From: Datura wrightii
Lineage: Eukaryota > Streptophyta > Magnoliopsida > Solanales > Solanaceae
Length of the DNA: 64,000 nt
Direction: 5' to 3'
Assembly: GCA_035772735.1 (NCBI GenBank)
Contig: JASDFA010000003.1
Span: 98,947,001 to 99,011,000 of the forward strand
Part shown: positions 55,736 through 64,000 of the stretch, piece by piece
Layout of the letters: each line of letters starts with the position of its first letter
Position numbering within the stretch: the stretch's first letter is position 1
The notes under the pieces: generated by a model
Told to the model about the DNA's origin: nothing
Databases searched by the model: none
The model's input: only the letters and a program-made list of their open reading frames with translations
Translations under genes and position numbers: made by a program

Positions 55736-56790
55736 AATTCATGTCTGATATACGGATCTTTTTCTGGGATGAGCCTTACTTATTCCATATAAGTGTGTAT
55801 GGGGTAATTCAGAGATGTGTGCTCGATGTTGAGATGTTGAGCATATTGGAGGATTGTCACTCATCCCCTCACGGGGGTTATCACATTGCGACTTGCATAG
55901 CCCACAAAATTCTGCAATGTGGGTACTATTGGCCAATCGTTCACCAAGATGCATATGATTTTGCACAAAGGTAGGTGATGCATGCCAAAGGTAGGAGGCA
56001 TATCAAGGAGGCATGAGCTCCCTCTTGCTCTCATCCTTATCATTGAGCTATTTGAAACTTGGGGCATTGACTTCATGGGCCTGTTTGTGAGCGCAAATGG
56101 GTTGAAGTATGTACTTGTAGCTGTGGACTATGTTTCTAAGCGGGTGGAGGCAATTGCGCTTCCAAACAATGAAGGTAAGAGTGTCACAGCATTCTTGAAG
56201 CGGAATATTTTTGCTAGATTCGGGACCCCTAGAGACACCATTGGAGAACTAGTTGTTTCGGACTTTGCTTGATAAATATGGGATGAAACATAGGGTGGCA
56301 ACTTCTTATCATCCAAAATATAGTTGGCAAGTTGAGCTCTCCAACCGGGAAATAAAGATCATCTTAGCAAAGGCTGTGAATGCCAACTGGACAGATTGGT
56401 CTAGGAAGATGCATGATGTGTTATGGGCTCATCAGACTGCATTCAAGACCCCTATAGGTATGTGTCCTTATCAGCTTCTGGATGGAAAAGCATGTCATCT
56501 TCCGGTCAAAAGTGAGCACAAATCTACGTGGGCGCTCAAGAAACTGAATTTGAATTGGAGCGATGCTTCGAACTTGAGGCTTGATCAGTTGAATGAGCTA
56601 GATGAGTTTTGTTTGAAAGCCTTTGAAAGTTTAGAAATTTACAATATGAAGATGAAGATACAGCATGACCGAAAGATTGAGCAGAGACAGTTCAACCCTG
56701 GAGATATGGTGTTGCTATTTAATTCTAGGCTTCGCTTGTTTCCTGGCAAGTTGATGTCCAAATGGTTGGCACAATTTTGAGTGTCAAAGT
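55736..56790 (+). pseudogene. Integrase of element G
   Basis: Zinc-binding segment with CHSSPHGGYHIATCIAHKIL (His pair present); the downstream Cys pair is degraded (DFAQR where CDKCQR is usual). Catalytic core: TWGIDFMGLFVSANGLKYVL, FLKRNIFARFGTPRDTIGE; the frame shifts near 56260, then MKHRVATSYHPKYSWQVELS, VLWAHQTAFKTPIGMCPYQL and FNPGDMVLLFNSRLRLFPGK. No chromodomain, as expected for Athila/Tat elements. A deletion around 56250 removes the ISDEG/F stretch with the second catalytic Asp. Confidence 0.82.
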
Positions 56791-57189
56791 ATTCTCCTAT
56801 GGGGCAATTGAATTGGAAAATCATGAATGCAAACGGTTTAAAGTAAATGTCCAATGGGTGAAAGCATATTTGTGGAAGAGTGAAGAAATTAAACTGGTGG
56901 ACCTTTGAGCTCTGGGTGAACTCCAAGTAACCCAGAGGCTTGCATCGTGCCGCGACATTATATTAGGCACTGCATGGGAGGCAACACATGGAGGTATCTT
57001 GGTGAAGTCTGAGTAATTAAGATACCCACGTCGTACCGCGACATTAAATCAGGCGCTTCTTGGGAGAAAACTCAAGTTGTAATTGTAATATCAATATAGT
57101 ATTTATGTGTGTTGGCATGTGCAGGTGATTAGGATGAGAAATCTGAAGATGGAACCAAAATTTAGAACCTTAGATTCTGGTGCCAAAAA

Positions 57190-57590
57190 GCGCAGGACGA
57201 GTCGTTACTTGACTGAACGACTCGTCAAGACCAGTCGTGGCCACTGAAGCATAAATAGTACAATCCTGAAAGTAAATGACGAGTAACTCAACGAATCGTG
57301 AGGTTACTAAATGATTCGTCAAGTTACTCATCCTGACACTACTGAATTTCCACTAGAGTACAGGACCAACGACTCAAGAAAAGACTCGTTAGGTAAGACC
57401 AAGATTCGTTGCCTGAGTCGTTAGGTCCCAGGTAAGCTTTCTTTTTTTACTAAAGTAACGTACAACATAACAAGTCGTGACTTGAGAAATGACTCGTTAC
57501 ATGGGTCATGGTTCATCTAAGTAAAGTTAAATCACTTGATCTGTCCCACGTACAAATTGGGTAAATTGAAGGAGAAATCATATAAAACCC
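57190..57590 (+). promoter_or_regulatory. Candidate internal promoter of element G
   Basis: Exact ACGAGTCGT (57197-57205) and ACGACTCGT (57217-57225) plus many variants down to 57515, then TATAAAA (57581-57587), then a TC-rich leader. This is the arrangement of the LTR U3 promoters, but it lies in the middle of the element, upstream of the env-like ORF. Confidence 0.5.
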
Positions 57591-57771
57591 ACAATATTTC
57601 CTGCTTGACCCACTATTCAAACACAAAGCTCTCTCAAACGGTTTCCCTCTCCCCTAATCACTTCCCATCTCCAATCACACACACACACCTTCTCTAATTT
57701 GAACATCACCATCACTGCCCACACGATTGCACCCATCACTACTCAAATTCTGATCTTCTATCCTAGAAATT

Positions 57772-58571
57772 GTGAGTATTAAAACTGTTTCATGTGTTAC
57801 TTTCAACCTTCTCTTGCTTGTAAATGTGATCCGTATGTAAATTAGGTTCCCAACATTAAAAACCTAGGTTTCCATGAATTCAATTGTCTAAAATGCTAAT
57901 CACTGAAATATTAGAATGAAATAGCCTGTGATTGCTTGAATGAGTAATTTCCAATTGAGTTGAGTATCGGTTGGCTTGGGGTTATTACACCTATTGAGTC
58001 GCCGGGTATTACGATCTGTAATTGCTTTGACAATGAAGTTTTAATTGTTCTTCCCACCCAACTCCCATTGAAATGAAAGTGTATAACATATGATATAGGT
58101 GAAGTCTGAGTAACCCATCAAAATTTGGATGTAAAATAGGATTTAATAGGTTATTCAGTGATGACGCCTCATGTAACGATATGTGGGCATGCCTAACGAG
58201 TCATTACATGACTCGCCACCACTGACATATAGTACTGGTAATGGAACTCGTAAGAACGAGTCACATAATGAGTCGTGGTATCACCTCACCACTTGTGATG
58301 TGCCTCTTCCTGTGTGGAGAAAACATTGTGTTGAAGTTCTTAGCTATAGACCATAATGGACATAAAGAATCGTTGCCACAAGCAATAAATCGTCTGGTCA
58401 AGTTGTTAAGTCTACTGGAAATAAATTAAATTTTGGACCTACAGATAACGAATGACTTCACAATTTGTTGCTAGTGTAAATGATTTGTTAGGCCTCTTGT
58501 CTTGTCTATAGGCAGTCACTAATTTTACCTTTTCACATACTCTCATCTTGGATACTAATGACTATTCATAG
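57772..58571 (+). other. Candidate intron before env-like ORF of G
   Basis: Donor-like TT/GTGAGT at 57772 and acceptor CATAG/G at 58570-58571, preceded by a branch-like TACTAAT at 58553-58559. The ATG of the ORF follows 6 nt after the acceptor. A spliced env-like mRNA is known for barley Bagy-2, so splicing is plausible, but this exact intron is a prediction. Confidence 0.35.
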
Positions 58572-58576
58572 GTATA

Positions 58577-60694
58577 ATGGCGCAAAAAAAGAACTCCCAA
58601 GAAGGGTCCAACCATGAAATAGGGGCAGGAGAAGGGCCAGCCCTCGACTCACAGAGTAATAGACGAGCCATCATCCTAAGAAAAGTCGAGTGGCTTGGTT
58701 GAGGAATATTAGATATTTGAGGAACAGCTGGAGTAGTGATCGACAAGGGCTAGTACTAAAAGCCCTATTAATCCGACAGCCATGGTCGTTTCTTTGACTC
58801 TACTCGCAAGGGACCCGCCTAGCTGGGAGGAAGGAAATGCCGAGGTCTCAGCCCCAAATGTTCACGAGGGCATTGAAGCTATGACTAATGATGAGGATGA
58901 CAATGAATCTCATGCAAAATAGGAAAGCACTGATAATGAGGAGATTGAGACCTCCCATACATCTACGGAGCAGCCTTAGAGAATAGTGAGATGGTGGTGT
59001 GTTTCGCGCATGCGGGCAATCTACAACAGGGACATCACCCCCATGATAAGGGCCACCCAAAGCGGAGAATTTATGATGAGCGAAGGCTGGTCACTATAGG
59101 TTTCAAGGACCTACAGAACATTCAAGAACTATTTGACAAATATCGATTTCGGTGGTTAAGTGAGCCATCCGACAGTCCACCATTGGATGCAGCATATGTA
59201 GCCAAACTACAGTAGCAAGCCTTGGGAAGCTAAGACTGGAGAAAACGTCCTGCACTAACCCACGTGATGGTTAGGGAGACCTTAGTGGACATCTCTAAGC
59301 AGACCATCTCCCGGATGTTATATGGTCCAGAGTATGAGCCTCCGATGAACACAATCAAGTTCAATCATCGGTTGAGTGACCTACAGAAAATCAAGAACAA
59401 GAAGTTGAGCCACGAGGATAGAAAAAGACAATATACATGGCTGGCTCAAATCATTGCCACTCGGGGGACATCAGTAGAATGGTTGAATGGCCTGGAGGTA
59501 TAGAGTAAGAACACCATACTAAACTTTCAAGACAAATTGTGGTGGTCGTTATTGCGACATAGGCTGGTACCAACTAGCAATGATAATGTTGTATCACCAT
59601 ACCGAGCTGCACTGGTAGCTAGTATCATGGAAGGCTATGCTATAAATATCCTAAGGTATATATTGGAGGAGATCCGGGAGAGAGCAATAATGGATAACAC
59701 AAGCATCTCCTTCCCATGCCTCATCGCTCGGATCTGTAAGGTGTCTCAGGTCCCAGAGTTGCCATCTGTAGATCAGAAAGTGGAGGTGTACAAGATTACA
59801 GACATCGAGTTGATCAGAGATGATATGAACCCGGTTTCTAGGGAAAGGAGTCAGATAGCCATATCTGCAGGGGCCACATTACTAGCTGAGACATTGAGTG
59901 GAGGCCCGCAGAGTGATGATGCTACCACTACAACAGATACACCATTGTATGCCGAGGTCCTAGAGTCATCCTCCACTGCACCAGCAGCTCACCCACCCGT
60001 TACAACATCTCGTTCCGTACAGGGAAACCAAGTCATGATATCCCATGTTTTTCTTATCGACATCTCTAGGCGGCTAGCAAAGGCTGAAAAGTAGCAGGCT
60101 CACACGACACTTTAGGTGAAAGTTCTAATGGAGTAGGTTAAGCCTTAGGTGACAAAGGAATTAGAGGGCCTATCTAGGATATGGCATAATAGATTGGATG
60201 CCTTCGAAAGGCAGATAGATGAGCATCGTGCTTAGTTACAGGCCCCTAAGCTAACCCGATGGTACGCGAAGGTGGCTACCCTTAGAGCTGAGTTGCGAGA
60301 GCAGTCCGCATGGCAAATACTTTCCACTACACCGCTTGTGCTCCCAGTAGTAGAGGATGAGAGTGAGGAGGAGCTACCTATGATAGTTGATTTCATTAGA
60401 GAGAAGCCTGTACCTCATGAAAAAAGGGAAGAGACCTCGAGAGAAGGTGAGTGAGGGTGAGAGTGAGAGTGATGATCTGCTACGCGTGTAGAAATGGGAG
60501 AAAAGAGACACAGAGGCATCACTGAAGCTGTCTAGAGTGAGGCTCGAGAGAGGGCCGAGACTAATGCTGCTAGAGCTCGTGGAGAGGGTATGAGCTCTAT
60601 TGGTTTAGAAAGTGCGTCGGTTATCCCTAGTGCAATAGGAGAGGAGATTGAGGATGCATTTGCACCCTCTACCGACCAAGCCACAGGCATCTAG
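58577..60694 (+). pseudogene. 3' (env-like) ORF of element G
   Basis: ATG at 58577 (MAQKKNSQEGSNHE). The main conserved part has IYDERRLVTIGFKDLQNIQE, WLAQIIATRGTSVEWLNGLE, DKLWWSLLRHRLVPTSNDNV, ALVASIMEGYAINILRYILE and SISFPCLIARICKVSQVPEL: the 'putative plant transposon protein' domain, same order as in element F. It is followed by a Ser/Thr/Pro-rich stretch, a helical region, and an acidic C terminus ending at TAG 60692. No clear signal peptide or transmembrane helix is seen, so true envelope function is doubtful. Several TAG stops (58919, 59215, 59501, 60093). Confidence 0.7.
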
Positions 60695-60740
60695 GTCGCA
60701 CAGGTATGTTCCCTATTCCCATGTTTTACTTTTCATATTC

Positions 60741-60779
60741 GTCGAGGATGTTGCATGCTTTTTTTATGGGGGTGGGGTG
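60741..60779 (+). promoter_or_regulatory. Internal PPT-like motif of element G
   Basis: GTCGAGGATGTTGCATGC followed by TTTTTTTATGGGGGTGGGGTG, about 45 nt after the stop of the env-like ORF. Same layout as 51-84 (L) and 40929-40891 (F, minus). It is not followed by an LTR: the sequence after it does not match the 5' LTR start at 46860. Confidence 0.5.
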
Positions 60780-62116
60780 TGATACCTAGGTTTTTGCTGA
60801 ACATAACCTGAGGGTTTTCTTACCGGATTATCTTTTCCCTTGGGTGTTCCTTAACTAGTAGAACCTAAATGTTTAGGCTTTGTGGTTCGTGTTTTGTTTA
60901 GTGTCAATTGAAAGGAAAATAAGTGAACTTAGGGTAGTTAACTAACATGAATTTTTTTATAAGTTTGTTAGGTTGAAACAAGAGAATGATACCTCTCCTA
61001 AATTTTATGTGTGTGCATGCTAGGTATATAAACATGACCGTTGTGAATCATTGCATGGCATTAATATGGCTGAATGTGTTTACCATTGTGTGACTGTGCA
61101 TGAGCTAGCAAGTGGTAGTGATGATGTTGTCATGTGCATTGTATGGTGAGGTATTTAGTGTCAATTCCATAATGTGTACACAATCTAGAACTTGCTCGGT
61201 TAGCCATACCAAGGTTATAAGTTAGTTGATGAGGAGATGGTCATAGGCCATTGTTCAGAATAGTCCAGTTAGCCTAAATGACCGACCAAATGAGTATGAG
61301 TATCCCTTGATCCCGAATTTGAGCTGAAATTGATCCTTTTTGTTGTTTAACCAATTCTCCTTCCTACTTTAATTATAATGAACCTATTTTGGCCCCGGTC
61401 CCTCCTTGTACATTGTGAACCTCAACTCAGGAAAATTGCCTAAGTTGAGGGTGGCTATTATAGGGGTGAATAAGAGGAGTAGGGAAAAGGATTTGAATAA
61501 TGCGAACAAAAGGCGGGTGCGGTGTGTTTAGATAAAAAACAGATAAATGTGTCTACCTGATGAAGAATTCATAAAAGAGCAGAAAAGAAAAAAACAAAAA
61601 AAAAATGAGGAAAAAAGAGAAAGTGAAAAAGAATAGCCCGCACCCGTGGTTTTGAAGAAAATAAGAAATAGAGAAAACAAAGGAGAAAGGGAGAAAAGTG
61701 AAAAGAAGGTTAATTGGAGACAATATTAGTGCAGTACCAAGGAGGGTTGAGTCACTATGTCCATACCTACCATACTCATTCCCAAGCCTACATTACAAGC
61801 CTAAAAAAGTCTTATCATGATTCGAATGCAAAATCTCTTACCAATTGAGGTATAGAAAATAAGGGCAAGCTTAGCTTATGGTTTTGTGTGCACACTGTGT
61901 GAACTTCGTTGTAAGATGTGACTGTACTTGACATAGTGCCTGCATTAAATTGTAGTGATTGAGAGCTATGAATGAGTGGGACTTCTTTGTAGTGAGGGCA
62001 TATGGGCAACAACATCGTCTGCTAATTGTCTAGGTCAGTGTCATAGGATTGTGTGCATGGCTGTAGGTTGATAGTGTAATGCCATTCTTTGATTTTTTGG
62101 TGTCATGGTGAAAAAC
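60780..62116 (+). mobile_element. 3' noncoding region of element G
   Basis: Gene-free. It contains a purine-rich tract at 61560-61720 (GAAAAGAAAAAAACAAAAAA type), like 840-1110 in element L, and CCTACATTACAAGCCTAAAA, also with a counterpart in L (1188-1215). It is cut by LTR J2 at 62117 before a PPT or 3' LTR is reached. Confidence 0.6.
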
Positions 62117-64000
62117 TGTTATACCCCGTAGAATTCCCGACACCTAAATGACCTATTCGCACGTTGGTCAAGCATATTTGAAGGCCATACGTGCTGGAGA
62201 AAGGCCCGGGAAAAGATCGGATGAGAAACCTGTCGAACCATCACGGAAGAAGCCGAGGCAGAGCCCCTCCGCGATAGCAGCGTGTCACGGAGGAGGGGCC
62301 TCCGCGTTGGCTCCGTAACACATTGGCCTTGTCCAGGCCCAAGTATATAAAGCTCCACTTCGGTTTTAAATGATAAAAACATTTAAAATTTCCGGAGAAC
62401 AGAGGGCAAACGCAGAGGGAGAAAAAGGAACGAAGAAATTATATAATTTTCGTCCGATTACGCTGCTAAACGTTGTCTAAATTCAAATTAACTTCATATA
62501 CTGAGGTATTTAGCAGCAGAGAGCATTCCTACGGATTCAGTTTCGTAAAATACGGCCGACGAATCGTCGAGCCACCGAGCTAAGGTAAGTGGAATTGCTC
62601 TAAATTAGTTTTTATGTGTTCCTAACTATGAAGTGAATATTTCTTCCTTCTGGACCTCTGAAAAATAGCGAGTTTTCGACCGTCTTTCGATAAGCCTAAG
62701 TTTAGGCTATAAACTATATCAAAAGTGACGTTACTCTTTACAAAAAAGCTGTATTTAGTATTAATTGACGTATTAATGAATGCAGTTGGGAGAAAATAGT
62801 TGAAGTGCCGGCCGGGTCTCGTCCGACAGATGAGTAATTCAAGGATAAGGTATGTAAAGCTAGTTCCCTCGGCAAGTTAAGTAAATCGGCACAGTATAGT
62901 AATTTACAGGCCAGTAGAATGTTCAGAAGTCAAGGGTTACGTTTATTGTGAATGTTGATACGGTATTAGAAGCATCAAGTTGTAACTTGCGCGAAACTTA
63001 CTAGTATGACATAGATTCTAACACAAGTGTTAGAAACTGCTCAGCATGCTCAGTTTGTAATGTAATACGAAATGTTAAGATATTCTTGTATTCAGTTAAA
63101 ACCCCGTGAAGTGATGCAATATCCGTAAAGCACCTCAGAAATAGAATGGCAGGCTAAAATAAAGTTTAGAACGCATGTTAAGAATAGTAAATGACGTTAA
63201 TGCAGAAGCTCAGTATACAGCACTGGTTGCAGCAGAAATACTATATTTCGTATAGCATTTACTCCAGTACAGTCTGGCAGGAGACTATATTCATACATAC
63301 ATATTTACTAGCCTCAGCACGTATTAAATACGTACATATTGCTATCACTAGTTCAGGATGTAGTATATACGATACTTTACCCCTATTAGCCTCAGCATGT
63401 GAGATATGCAGACAGTATTACTAGTTGAGACCGTTGTATTATTTAGGGTTGGATTACCTAGCATCCATGACTGCCCAGGGTTAATAGCTGTATCGACTCG
63501 TCCGCCAGAGGACGAGGATACGTTGCTCTACGGAGTCGCATGCCGTCCCACAGGGGACGAAGATGGGATGCCATTTTTCCCTATATTGTGCCTTGGTCGG
63601 CCCTTATACACCCCCGTCGAGCGGATACGCCCAGGGTGTTGATTCAGGAGTCCTCCGGACTCAGGTACAGTTATAGTCAGGGGATCAGCGAGCCCAAGTG
63701 CATACCCAGGGGACCGGCAGGATGCTTACAGGGTTATAGGAGATGGGATGACCGGGGTAGGGGTATAGACTCTGTGCTGGTTGTACCTCCCGGCTTATGG
63801 GGGCCGGGTAAGGTTTGTGTGTGCTATGTATGTTATGATATGTTATACTGTGTTACAGTAGATACGAGTAGATCGACAGTAGAACGATAAATCCTCAGGT
63901 ATGACTCCTGCTCCTTCCAGTATGATTAAGAGAAGGTATGACTTACATTATCAGACAGTTAATTTATTCCTTCTACTTCAGTTCCATCACTTATATTATT
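62117..64000 (+). mobile_element. LTR J2 (runs off window)
   Basis: Starts TGTTATACCCCGTAGAATTC and is collinear with J1: TCACGGA dyads, CTCCGCGATAG, CTCCGTAACACATTG, TATATAA (62344-62350), then the shared leader (TTCCTACGGATT...GTTTCG, about 62525-62550). J1 predicts a length near 2.8 kb, so about 0.9 kb should lie beyond the window. Whether this is a solo LTR or the 5' LTR of a full element cannot be decided here. Confidence 0.8.

Larger units (their letters stand above)
56791..58576 (+). mobile_element. Noncoding stretch between integrase and env-like ORF of G
   Basis: About 1.7 kb without credible coding sequence. Contents: CGTACCGCGACATTA/TGCCGCGACATTA repeats at 56948 and 57030, an ACGAGTCGT dyad cluster (57190-57515), a TATA box (57581), a pyrimidine-rich leader with a CA-repeat (57600-57730), a GTGAGT donor-like site (57772), more dyads (58190-58290) and a TACTAAT...AG acceptor-like site just before the ATG at 58577. 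Confidence 0.6.
46860..62116 (+). mobile_element. Athila/Tat-like element G
   Basis: Plus-strand Ty3/gypsy element: 5' LTR (46860-48455), tRNA-Asp-type PBS, gag, protease, RT, RNase H, integrase, a 1.7-kb noncoding stretch with a putative internal promoter, the env-like ORF, PPT-like motif and 3' noncoding region. Solo LTR J1 sits in pol and LTR J2 cuts it near its 3' end, so the 3' LTR is not in the window. Excluding J1 it is at least 12.4 kb, a normal size for Athila-type elements. All ORFs carry stops. Confidence 0.82.

Noticed and set aside
60780..62116. 3' LTR of element G starting at the TGTGATACC after the PPT-like motif
   Set aside because: The sequence after 60779 does not match the 5' LTR start at 46860, and L and F show the same motif well before their real LTRs.

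Overview
This window is plant nuclear DNA made almost entirely of nested transposable elements. I could support no intact host protein-coding gene, rRNA or tRNA. The element families (Ty3/gypsy chromoviruses primed by initiator tRNA-Met, Athila/Tat-like gypsy elements with a tRNA-Asp-type primer site and an extra 3' ORF, one Ty1/copia remnant, a MULE and an endogenous pararetrovirus fragment) suggest a large repeat-rich eudicot genome, most likely Solanaceae. The genus cannot be fixed from this sequence.

Layout. 1-3120 is the 3' part of an Athila/Tat-like element (L): noncoding 3' region, polypurine tract and 3' LTR, abutting the RNase H of a minus-strand chromovirus (A, 3121-8676) with RT, protease, gag, PBS and 5' LTR. 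8677-9522 is AT-rich spacer. 9532-13755 is a MULE-type foldback element with a 9-bp target duplication, one arm of which is split by about 3 kb of caulimovirid sequence (coat and movement protein regions plus the tRNA-Met primer site). 13790-16680 is a decayed copia element (K). 16690-17010 resembles an Athila LTR piece. 17040-28699 is the 3' end of a plus-strand gypsy element (C), whose LTR is split by a complete minus-strand chromovirus (B, 19416-28297, target duplication AGTCA).

From about 29160 to 33181 lies the 3' LTR and integrase end of another minus-strand gypsy element (D). 33182-37803 is a chimera of two E-type LTR pieces around a truncated A-type LTR. 37804 onward is a minus-strand Athila/Tat-like element (F), whose 3' ORF is split by solo LTR H (42308-44275) and which is further interrupted by solo LTR I (44454-46754, target duplication GGAAA). 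A plus-strand Athila/Tat-like element (G) runs from 46860 to at least 62116. It carries gag, protease, RT, RNase H, integrase and a 3' 'env-like' ORF, with a 2.8-kb solo LTR (J1, target duplication ACATT) inside pol and a second J-type LTR (J2) at 62117 that runs off the window.

The most interesting signals are: (1) pararetroviral DNA lodged in an arm of a MULE; (2) dyad-rich promoter modules, notably ACGACTCGT/ACGAGTCGT clusters, shared by U3 regions of unrelated LTR families; (3) the same module, a TATA box and a plausible intron just upstream of the env-like ORF of G, suggesting an internal promoter; and (4) a second PPT-like motif after the 3' ORF, 1.6-1.8 kb before the true PPT in L and F and also present in G. 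Every coding region carries stops or frameshifts, or is truncated, so no element here looks autonomous.
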